Shown: positions 24,082-34,970 of the stretch, in pieces
How positions within the stretch are numbered: the stretch's first letter is position 1
How the letters are laid out: every line of letters begins with the position of its first letter
Assembly (NCBI GenBank): GCA_029532625.1
Contig: JARFXM010000003.1
Location: forward strand, 2,790,001 to 2,854,000
From: Lomentospora prolificans
Taxonomy: Eukaryota; Ascomycota; Sordariomycetes; Microascales; Microascaceae
Length of the DNA stretch: 64,000 nucleotides
Direction of reading: 5' to 3'
Program-made: the position numbers and the translations under genes
The notes under the pieces: model-generated
Seen by the model: the letters and a program-made list of their open reading frames with translations, nothing else
Told to the model about the DNA's origin: nothing
Database searches by the model: none

Positions 24082-24599
24082 ACTCTGGTCAAGCAGTGTT
24101 TAGGTATGGACATGAGCATGGGCGTGGGCATGGAAATGGAGATGCGTGTTGCGTGAGCCCCGGTACGGTAGGCGTCGGAGAAGGAAGAAGGGGGCGTGTC
24201 ATTACGTCGGTTACAGGCCGATGAGGCGTGGAAGGAAATATGAAGTGGGGTGTGGCGCTTTGGAAAGGGAAATTTAAGAAGAAACGAGTTTAAACAAGTT
24301 GAGTAATTTGGGAGAGCAGATGGGCAAGAAAGAATGGATAGAAGGCTGATCTACATGGGGTAGGATATATTGTGTGCAATCAAACTGGGCTGTTTTTGGT
24401 TGGCGACCCAAGCAACGAGGGTGGCACTGGAGGGGCACACTTACACGCACTTACACCCGCCATTACTCGACAAATACAAGAGGAGTGGTATGCCGAACAG
24501 ACTGGGGAGAACACAACCTGGGGAAGGACAGCAGAAGGGCTTTTGGACTGCATTGTCCCTGGGCGGGCAAATGTCGCAACTGCGAGAGAGACACGATAG

Positions 24600-24601
<2 letters not shown>

Positions 24602-24630
<29 letters not shown>
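24602..24630. repeat. GA dinucleotide microsatellite (about 14 copies)
   Basis: An uninterrupted GA repeat of about 28 bases upstream of the reductase gene. It is a simple polymorphic microsatellite and could affect nucleosome placement. Confidence 0.93.
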
Positions 24631-24635
<5 letters not shown>

Positions 24636-24918
24636 GATACTCGGTGGGCCGTTGCGACGGAGAAGGCTTCGGGCTAAAGATTTGATGTCTCGCTACTGTT
24701 TAACAATTCCGGAGCCTTTCCCGACCTTCGCAGGCCAAGGAATAGCCCTCAAGCTAACTTCCCCCATCGACTTGAGTTTGGAGGGGAAAGAGGCCTCTGA
24801 CAAGCATCAATTGATTTTGTTGGCGTGCGGCCGTCTACATGGAGTCAACATCATCATCCATCCATGGACGCTCTCGATGGCCTGCATTGCCGAATCAGGG
24901 TAAAATAAGTCGAGGATA

Positions 24919-24940
24919 TGGCAAATGGCAAATGGCAAAT
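24919..24940. repeat. three tandem copies of TGGCAAA
   Basis: The 7-mer TGGCAAA occurs three times head to tail and is followed by TCTGCCA, which partly complements it. It is a small tandem repeat in the non-coding stretch. Confidence 0.85.
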
Positions 24941-25974
24941 CTGCCATCTCCATTGGAGTGTGCCGAACACCAGCTGTTAATAGTCGCCAGCCAGCTATCC
25001 GTAATAGTGACAGGGTTCAGCATGGTAACGCACGACCGGAGGCCAGCTGGCTCTGGGTTGATATTAATAGCCAGCTGCCCCTCTTATTCCCTTAATGTTC
25101 CTTCATGGCCTGGCTGGTGAGGCTCGCGTCCTGTCTCCAACCAAAGCCAGCACGAATAATTCTGTCAGGCCTCATATAGTATCCCGAGAGCCAACGGCGA
25201 TTGCCAGGATGCTGTTCAGATCCATCAATGTTTAAGTGACCTAGTGTGTATGTACGTGCCCTTCTCAATCTATCGCAGCATTCTTTTTCTCTTTTCGTTT
25301 TCTTTTCTTTTCTTTTCTTCTCCCCTCCCGACTCTCTCCTTATCTCTTATCTCATGTGTCGTCTTTGTTTTTAAAGCCTTTTTACTTTTCCTCCTTTGCT
25401 ACGCCTCTCGCTCGCTGTGCTCCCGATCCGGCCCAGTCAATGACCTTGATTACTATCACCGGAATTGGGAACCACAAAGTAGGAGAAGTGAATTTGAAAG
25501 CTTGTCTCGAGTTCATGTTTCACAGACTAATAAACACCCAGATTGCAGCCATCTCCAGTAGCTTGTTTCTTGCATTGTGTATATGTGTATTCTCCTTTAT
25601 ATCTCAGTGTGCTCTTCCCTCTATATCACTAGTCTTGGATGGCTGCGAGAGGTGGGAGAAAACGCCTATCGAGCAGTTCCTTTTATTTTCCTTAATGCAA
25701 ATATAGACAAGACTCATTCTCTCCCCATCTCATTGGTGACTGTTTCATTCTAGAAACCAATCCCCAAGTTGGATCCCATTCCTGCGAGACGGCCCTATTT
25801 CCAAATTTCCCAAACTCGTTAAGCTTGGGTGATCATCGCGATGCGGCACTCGCCTCTTCACCCCTCTTGAGCTCTACTACTACCTCTTGACTCTCTCAAT
25901 CTTTCTCCAGATGTACCATTTATACAAAGGCTGAATCACTTGACAACATCCATCAATAATACATATTGACGACC

Positions 25975-26168
25975 ATGTCTAGCCTGACAGGGTCTCGTCC
26001 AGGCACGCCCCAACCCGCTCGTCCGTCCCATCTATTGTAACGAAGCAATTCCTGATCTACCGGCGCCTCTTTTTTTTTTTTTTTTTTTGTAGGATCATCC
26101 GGCTCTCGGTAGAGTTTTGCATTGTACTCTACCTCTCTCTACTCACGCCCTCTTTCGTCCACCTGTAA
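25975..26168 (+). CDS. candidate spliced 45-residue microprotein or upstream ORF
   Basis: The ATG at 25975 follows a CT-rich promoter-like zone and a TTATACAA box about 50 bases upstream. The first exon (25975-26036) encodes MSSLTGSRPGTPQPARPSHL, which has the look of a fungal N-terminus. A possible 56-nt intron (26037-26092) has a GTAACG donor and an acceptor TAG preceded by 19 T. Exon 2 (26093-26168) adds a hydrophobic stretch with CIVLYLSLL and a stop. Without splicing the frame ends after 21 codons. It could be a small membrane protein, an upstream ORF of a long leader, or chance. Confidence 0.28.
26070..26088. repeat. poly-T tract (19 T)
   Basis: Nineteen T directly followed by GTAG. 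It would serve as a polypyrimidine tract if the proposed intron at 26037-26092 is real; otherwise it is a simple homopolymer. Confidence 0.9.
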
Positions 26169-29100
26169 TATAGGTAATGTAGGAGGCTTTGACAATTTAA
26201 CAAAAAAAAAAAAAATTAAGCTTCGAACGCTAAAGTTGGGGATTTTCATGGTCCTCCTCCTCATTTGGCCCCTTCCGTGGAAATCCAAGACATCAAATGC
26301 AATACCGGACACGATATATTTGCAGGCGAAGAATTAAGCTGATCTGGGGATTCGAATCGGCGGTCCGCTAATTGGTCTCCGCGAGACTGCGGAGCTCTTT
26401 AGGAGTTTTCACATCTTCCATAGTGGCATTTTCCAGTACGAGTAACGCAGCAGCCCTTCTACAATGAATTTCACCCATTTAGAGTAGCGTCCGAAGTTGC
26501 ACTAGTGCTACTCGACAATATGACTTCATGATCGACTATTTTCCCATACAAGGGACCGTTGAACAGCATAACACGAGAGAGATGGGGCATGGATGGATGT
26601 GGAGTGTTGGTGCTACCGCCAGCGTATATCCGTTTATACAACCCTGCAATCGACAGATACAGTCGTCGGGTTCGAATAGATGATGGGCGATGACAAGAAC
26701 CACGGGTTAGCTGGCGGGAGGAAAACGAGGACCCCTCTTAGTATCAGGATGGGCAAGGCGGGCAGGTGCAAGTGCAAGTGGACGGATTTCCATTATTCCC
26801 TGGATTGCCAGCAGTCTATCGGGGCGGGTGACCAGCGGGTGCTTGCTTAGAGCAAAACCTGGTCCAAAAGCCAAGCCCAAGGGCAAAAGAAAGACGCTAC
26901 GGAAGGGAAGGGCTTTTAGCCACCATTGATGGGAGTGTCCGTTTCCTAGAGTTCTACTCTCTGCGCTCTCTATCGGCCTTTTTTTCCGTGTTATCCAACT
27001 ATTTTGAAACCCTGGAACTGGCAGTTCGATCTAGCGCGGGATCCGTTGATGTGGGCTTGTGGTCCCGTATGTAGATTGATGCCAGGTGTAGTGAAGCGTG
27101 TGCGACCAGCTCCCGGCAAAAAGCGAAAGAAGAAGGAAGAAAAGAAAGAAGAAAGAAAAAAAAAAAAATGCCCTTGCCACCTCTCTCCCCCCTGCTCTGT
27201 GGGTGTGGCAGGCAATGCGGAAGATCTCAGAAAGAGGAGGAGGGAAGCCATGGGTAGAGGCCGCCACCACGGGAAGAGGGAACGAGAAAGGTGGGAGAGG
27301 GAAATCGGAAATGGGACACAGGACTCACAGACGGCTTAGGCAGCGTGCGGTGCTTCCGTCCTGCTGAATGCAAAATAACTCTCTATATTGAAATATTCCG
27401 AAGCTATTATAACTGGTTTGGTCACTGGGAACGGGACATAGAGTGCAGACCGACAGCTAAGGGCGCGATGGCAGATCTCCAGCCTCGATCAACAATGATG
27501 GAATGGACACTTAACTTCGACAGCCTGGAAGAAATAAATAAAAAATGTCGGCAAGGATACTCGACGCCGGAGGAAAGAAAAAACGGATAGATGAACGGAT
27601 GGCAAGGAAGGGGAAGAAAGATCGCCGTCCCCCGTGTAGACCAGACATCTGCAGTGTCGCAGCCCAAACAGGAAAGACACACTTCCAGAATCAAAGGGAA
27701 AATAAATATGCCGACTGCACAGCGAGCCGGTACTTCATATGCCCTTGCTAATTGCACTCCAGTCACGCTCGCATACAAAGTACGCGCTGCCGGCTAGCGT
27801 CGCCAGCAATAAGTTGGCCCCCGGGCCCCCTGACCTGATTGCTAAGGTATCTGTAAACTAGGTGACGTTTTTTGTATCTTCTTTTGAACGATAGATTGTA
27901 GGGTCGCAGTTGCTAGTCAGAGTGGGAATACGGAGACCGTGAGAGAAGAGTGACGGCGGACGAGACGCGCCGCTGAGTGCCTGACTGCAGGGTGCATACT
28001 GGCGAGATCTCTGGTGGACTTATTTGGCAACCTTGGATACATTCGAGTGGAAGTGACCGAAATTTATGCTGTGCTCTAGCATGACGAGGTGATTCTGGTG
28101 TAAGTGGACCTGCATTTCACAGCTGGTCCCGGAATGCAGAGTCAGCGACGAAGAGAAAGTGAGTAAATCGGTTCCAGTGAACATCAGCAAGTCGTTCTGA
28201 TCGAATTTGGGGAATAGAGAAAAAATACAGCGGAGGCTAAAACGTAACCACGCAACAGTGTTGGCTGGCGTTGCAACATTCCCGCTGGCTTCGAGCCCCC
28301 AGGGGATGCGCAAGTCAACACGCAAGGCCTGGCCACGGCACGGAGAAGGCAGACAGGGTGGGTGGAACACAGCCAGCTCGATCCGAGGGTGTCTTGGGTG
28401 AGGAAAGTCTGGGGTAGGGCCCAATCAGCGGCAAGCGAGAGTACCTCGAGCCTGCGCCGTCTGCCGGCATCCGGTCTGACAGGACGGGATGTGTCCCCAT
28501 CGACCTGGGACCAACATCTTTTTGTCTCCGCTTTCTGTCCCTCTCTCTCTCGCCAGCTCTCCCTCCCTCTCTCGTCTCTTTGCCCATTTATCCTGAATCT
28601 CCGTACAAGGATGTATTGAGATTGCTAGATACGCCTACAGAGGTACCCTGTGATACCACTCTTTACCCCTGCTGAGAAGAGCGTATGCAAAAGGAGAAGC
28701 AGCAGCTGCCACTTGCATTGTATCCATGCCACGCTAGGCGCTAGACGCTGGCTACCTCGCTCGAGTATTGCCTCACATGTCTAGACTTCCCCAAGTGTAT
28801 GTGTAGTACAACCTTGGGAGCGAGACACGTTACCAGTACTATGGGAGAGCGCGCCGAAAAAAAAAAAATGTGGCGGGCAAATAGGCAAGCACGAGGGGTT
28901 AACCAAACCTTGCCGAATGCAGAATAAAGAGCCAGGGAAACAGTCGATCCCCCAGGGCGAACCCATTGATCGAGAACCAGATCTGGTTCAGGGCAGAGGC
29001 GATCGAGGTTGCTCACAGGTGTGAAGTGAATCCCACCCTGCGGCGCGGCGCCCGGTGCACTACGTGGGAGCGCTCACAAGCTTAATAACCAAGGAAGATC

Positions 29101-31531
29101 TCATTTGGTGGAGAAACAAGGGGTTCTCGATGAGTGGGAGATTCCACGGGCAAAAGCAAGAGGAGTAGGGTTGCAACACCCTCCCTGCATGTAGGCTCGC
29201 GTGGTGGTGTGCAAGTCCAACTTTCTCCGAAGGGCAGATCCAGGTCTTTGCACCACTGCGATCGCCTGGCCAGCATCGGGAGTACGTAATGCTGAACCGT
29301 GGTAGAGCTCGATGCGACAAGAAACGGTCGTTCACGGCACTCTCTCCAAAACCTGCCGCATTACCTTGAGAAAAGTAGAGCGAAGAGGAAGAATTTCGCT
29401 GCTCTTCGCTGAACCCCTGTTGCTCTGAGGTACAGCGCGCGGCGGGGCGTCAGGAAGAGAATCGCGATCGCAGATCCAACGTCAACGCAGACACATAACT
29501 CCCTAGATCCGGGGCTGTAGAGGTCTAGAATGGTAAAGTCTGGTTCAGATATATCCTGTCGAGTTGACAAATGTGTTCGTCATCACCGCGCCCCGTATAC
29601 TGGCGGCCGTATACTTGTAGAAACAGAGAGCGAGAAAACTGCCATCTGGGTTATTTAATCCCCTTTAATTAAGAAAATCCAGAACATCAAGGCATTATAG
29701 CAGTGCTGATTCGCTCGTGGGCGTAGAACCGACGGGTGTCGAGGCAATCTGGGTAAATTAAAATGGTGCCTCAAAAGAGCCCCCCCATGACAGAGCGTGC
29801 GCTGGTGCTTGGGTGTTTGCCCGTGAACGCGAATAGGAGCCAAGTTCGTTTCGAGCCGAATTTACCCCACAGAGACGTTATTTATCTATGTGTGGTTTAT
29901 ATTGCCATACCTCTAGTTTGCTCTTTGCTCTTACCCGGTGGTAGACTCGCCGTTTCCGTCCAAGTCCGCGAAGGAAGGACTCGTCGCTATCAACATCGTC
30001 TGGTCGAGAAGGAAACAGAAACAGCTGAGAAATTGGCTATTTGGAACTCTCACCTAGCTCATTTTGACCGAGTCTCAGAGCCAATCGACAATAGAGCGAT
30101 GGCGCCACCGTTCGTTGGGTCAATCAACCAGACCTGCAGCAGCCCGAGATAGACTTTAGATTGATAGACCAGTAGCAGCAGCCATCCAATGCCCACGAAG
30201 GAGTCTAAGTTCAAGGATTAAGCAGACAGAGCATTTTCAGGTTTGGTTGTATAAAGTACGCGACGTAACAGCGCAGCATGATGAAATGACGGAGTAAGCG
30301 ACACCATCTACCCCAGCCATCATATCATGTATGCGAAGAGATGAGGAAGAGTATACCGTTTGCATCGGACAGCGAAACGAAACTGCTTTGGGCCGAAAAG
30401 GAAAGGAAAAAAAAATTTACAGATCTTTCACAGAAGTCACGTAAAGTAGCAGTTCCCCCGGGAATGTGGCATTTGGGGGGCCGAGACGGGACGGACTCCA
30501 CCGTCTCAGCTGCAGGTGACCCCAATTCCTTCTCCAATTTCCCGTTCAGGTGCCGTGTGGGCTGGAGCAAAGCTCAAGATAGAAGCACTGAGCTTGCCTC
30601 AATTCCAACCAGACGGGTGGGGCGCTGTCCCGTCTGGTGAGGCGAAACGGACTAACTGATGCCCCGGGAAAACCGGCGTGGGCCTCGTGACGAAGCAGCT
30701 GGCTCGAGAGATCTTGAGACGGCTTTCATCTCTCTTCAAAATGTTAGCCAGGCGTCACCATGGGAATCCTGCATCTATAGCGATAACTCGGGGTTCAAGC
30801 TCAAAGAATGATCTGGATCGAAGGGAGAGTAGTTGTACAATGGTTGGCTATGGTCAACACACAATCCCCGAGTTTAGTCCGTGAAAGTTGTCGTTGAAGA
30901 GCATAAACACCATTCGCGCAGGATCCATCAGCAGGGAGAATATCGATACACCGTGATAAAACGGTGGCACGAATGCTTTTTCGCCACTCTGACACTGTTG
31001 AACGCGGGTACTGCTAGTAGTTGTCGAAAGGGGGAGAACAGCGACTATTCCCCGACTGCCGAAATCATCGTCCTCGGTAGCTGTTATGAGTGGTATGCCT
31101 TGATATGATGTAATATCATGGACGCGTATGGATCAACGGCTTCAAGCAAAACTCAGGAGCATGTATTAGTGGAGTGAGGTGGCACAAACAGCCGTTGGAA
31201 GGCGGATGGGAGTTATTGTGGCCATCACTATGCCACAAGGGTATAGTGGGAGAAGGCGAACAGGAGGGGGTGTTGGGCTATCCTTTACGAAAGTCTTGGA
31301 TTATCCATCTTGGCTACCGGCAGTTTACCAAGCGTCCGAGATGCTGTACTAAGAAGCAACCACGAGGCTTTCGGGGGGTTAAACGTTTCCGTTAGGAGTA
31401 GTCGCATCAATAGTGAATAGTGACACTTCTGTTAGCAGGTTAGAAGCCAAGACACACATATATAGTGGAGGAAGATATTCCGTTCTGCAAACCCTCAATC
31501 CCAAGATTGAGAAGGCAACTGCAGATACAGC

Positions 31532-31552
31532 GGGGGGGGGGGGGGGGGGGGG
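31532..31552. repeat. poly-G tract (21 G)
   Basis: Twenty-one consecutive G on the plus strand within the gene-free stretch. It has four or more G runs and so could form a G-quadruplex. The exact length is likely to vary between reads and strains. Confidence 0.9.
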
Positions 31553-34500
31553 AACCTAAGCTTTCCCACGTATGAGGAACGCAAATGGGGGCTGGAGACG
31601 GCATTCTGACTGCAGGGGTGACATGTTTTCCTTGGTGAACCCACATGTCTGAAATCAAAGACGCCATTTCTCCCTTCCGCTTGTGACACAAGCGTGTCTC
31701 GAATCTGGGCGAGGCGCAATCGTGGTTCGCAATTGCATTATGCGTTGGATCTGGACCGGATAGCGACCTCGCCCTCGTAAGCCGCCCACGTCCCGTCCCA
31801 ACAAGAATTCATGTTCTGGGGGGGGCCTTTGAGAAACCTGGAGGAGGCTGCGTAGGATCGGTGGAGACATGCCCGGGTAAGGGACGATAGGGATACCGCC
31901 CGTTTCGGATTGCCTTGGGTAACGATAAGCGTTCATCGCGTCCACTGGTATATTGCGAAACAGAGCGAGGAACATCAACCCGCATAGCTTTAGAAGGGTA
32001 GAGGTACGGTCAGATACGTTGAAAATGTTAGCGCAGGAAAGATGCATTCAACCATGGATGTTTCTCAGTGTTTAATTCTCGAAGACCACTACTCGCCTGA
32101 TAGAGAACAGGGGAAACGGAACGACGGATGCGAGGTGCGCACGAGCCTAAATGGTGTGGGCAAGCCTTCGAATATGGGATGGATACAACAGGTGCACATG
32201 GATGATTGGATGGTACATTATGGTGTAGAGACAATAGAGGCAGGCCTCTCTATTTTGTGGAAAACGGGATAGAAGGCATGAAACTGTTCAAGGCTAACAG
32301 GTCGGAGAGAGTCGATCAGACGCCAGCGGTGATGGTGATGGAGTGAACTGGAAAGTGGACTGGGGTGTAGGTGTAGGACAAGCATCACTTGAATTTTGGT
32401 TTCTTCCCGTCTTCTTCTATTCATTGTATTAGCTGGCCAACAGTGGCCTGGCCAAGCTAAGCCAGCCAGCCAGCAATGTGGGAATGTCAGTGGCTCTTTC
32501 CTGCTTTTAGTGAGAGATTCCTTTGGGTGTTTAGGGTCGGATTCACTGCACGTGCCACTGTTCTCCATCCGTCGACATTGTAGTTTCAAATCTTCGTCGC
32601 CCTGGGCCAGTTGAGAAGGCAAGCATCACGACAACGGATTACAAGGCAGATGACTGGCCTTAGTACTACAAGCCTCGGCCCAATGAAAAAAGAAACAAAA
32701 AAAAAATAGAAAAAAAAAAATAGAAAACGACGTAGTGCTGGCCCGGCACAGTTTGCCGTTCGCTGATCCAGTCCCAGGCCATATACCCGCTAGCAATGGT
32801 TGATACATCCATCACAGAAATCTCCGCTCGGCTGGCACACAAAGCTTCCTTTTCATGCTAGAGGCCAGCTAGTATTGCCAGCAACTGACTCTATTGGCGA
32901 GCTATCGACAGAGGCATCAGCCCTGGCTGTCCTGGACCGAGATCTCGTCTCTCTTCGACAGCTCTCTCGAAATTCAATGTTCATTTTCAACCCACTGCTT
33001 GCTCACAAATAACGAGCCTGGATAGTGTGGCCTCACTGTTCATCACCAACAGCCAGCACTCGGCTCGTTCATCGCAACTTGCTCCTACCGTTATTCACCA
33101 ACCGATCAGATCCAATCCGGCGACTCTATACTCCTCACGGGGCATCGTCGAGCAGCTTGCAACCCCGCCTGCAGCCCGACTTTCCTGTTCTGGCTTGTTA
33201 TCGTTTATATTGCAATGTATCTTAGTGCACCCGCCCTGTACGCGTCCCGTTGTTCCTCTCGCACCTCGTTACCGCTAAAGCAGCACTTCACGTTCCGTTC
33301 TCCCCACACCACTAGCCCAATTGGCCTTCATGAAATAAATGGTGGTGTGCACGCGACGGGCCTCGTCTCCTTTTTTTCCTTCACCACATGAGACCCTTTG
33401 GAGCCTGCAATGGTCCAGATGAGAAGCGGTCGCCTCGCTTGCAATCAGTTGCCTTCCGCCTGTGCCGTCGCCGTTTGATTGAGAGACCCGCTCCCTGGTT
33501 TTTAACCTCATCTTCACATGACTCAAGTGCATGTGTATGGGCGCGTGTCGTCCGCATCTGGCCTGCTTCTTTTGGCTTATCCTAGCATTCGTCATGGAGG
33601 GCTACAGTCTGATGGCATGGCGAATCTTTCGCCCAAGCCAGCGTGACTGGTGGAGTTAACGCGACCGAGAAATTAGGTTGGCCGCCATGCCATCTTTACT
33701 AGGTCTGAGGGAACTTCTTGGCTTTGACCTCCAATCGTTGGCAACCCCAGTGCCAGTCCAGGAGCGACCGCTCGATGGTTACACGGCACGACGGGATGAC
33801 GGCCATCCTTATCAACTGAGCGTCCTGATCTAACAATAATCCCTATCCCTTCACCACCTAGGTGACATATGTCCTCACGCCACATGAAAAGCTTTGTGCA
33901 ACACTGCTGATTAGACCCAAGAGGTTGGGACCTGACGACGGCAGCCTCCACAACAACAAAGAGGGCGTGTGGTGTGAGGCTCATTACGAGCCTTACCAAT
34001 GTCATGGGGCCTTCTTGATACGCAGGCCTGAATGAACACCTACCCAAAGATTGGGGAGAGCGAAAGGTTTACTCTTCAAGACTACGGCCATGGAGTCCCT
34101 AAGATGACGCCAAGCGGGATGGGGTCTTATTGGGAATTCAAGTGCTTGCATTTGAGGCTCATATCCCACTCAACATCCGAGCCAGCGTTACCGGATACTC
34201 GCTGGGGTTCAAAGCCACAGGGCGGGTCTCTCGGCTCGGACTGTTGCATGATTGCACGCCTTCTCCGCATCAATATCTCCATTTACCTCGCTACCGATCC
34301 TGGTAACTTAGCTTTCATCACTTTGATGCAAATGACAAATAGCTCGTGGATTTGTCGAAACTTTGATAATGCTTACACATCGTATTCTTGAATTGCCCTC
34401 GCTCGATTTCATCCTACGACAATGTGTCTTTAGATATCGGCTCGCTTGTCAGCTTGCACTGCTCTCTTGCGTTTTCGAGTCAGATAGTGGGTAGCTTGGA

Positions 34501-34970
34501 AGCTTCAAACTTCTCGCGGGAAGCTTCTCCACTACTTCACTGTACCTCAGGTCACTTGTTTATCACCTACCTTCCACGATTTGGGTTACGGTGCCCAAGC
34601 CCAGCTAGGTTAAAAAATATCGACCATGTCTCAATTACTAGACAATCCATCATATTCCAAATATCCAGGTGAAGTTGAAAGTGTAGTAAAGAAAATTGTG
34701 CATGGACCACCGTGAAGGAGATCTTAAACCTCTGTGGAGATCCTCGAATTTACATTCAAGCTAAGTTGTTCACCTTGGCTTGCATGTTCCGTCGCTTCCC
34801 TTTCCACTCATGGGCAGAAATATGTAGCCTTCGCGAAGTTGAAGACATTGCCCCAGACATGGGGCCATTCTCCATTTCTTTTTCTAAATGACAATCGGCG
34901 GAAGCACCAATCTCCAACAGGACGAGATGTCCTTTCCACTACCATGCGAGTCAGACGCCTTATTCCCGTC

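Larger units (their letters stand above)
23568..34970. other. 11.4-kb stretch with no convincing protein gene
   Basis: Between the start of the reductase gene and the stop of the coiled-coil gene I find no frame with recognisable protein motifs, and none longer than about 180 codons. Base composition is not extremely AT-rich, so it does not look like a RIP-mutated transposon. It contains a CT-rich promoter-like zone (25270-25420), a candidate spliced microprotein (25975-26168), poly-G, poly-T and GA tracts, and an apparent excess of GCCAGC/GCTGGC words. It probably holds the long upstream region of the reductase and possibly unannotated noncoding RNA. Confidence 0.6.

Noticed and set aside
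24370..24903. 177-codon frame near the GA microsatellite
   Set aside because: It includes the repeat itself, all three frames are similarly open, and there is no protein-like composition.
26345..26385. GGGGATTCGAATCG, a second T-loop-like sequence
   Set aside because: The stem does not pair and there is no cloverleaf.
23568..34970. Retrotransposon or RIP-mutated element as the cause of the gene-poor interval
   Set aside because: No transposase, reverse transcriptase, LTR or inverted-repeat ends were recognised, and the sequence is not strongly AT-rich.
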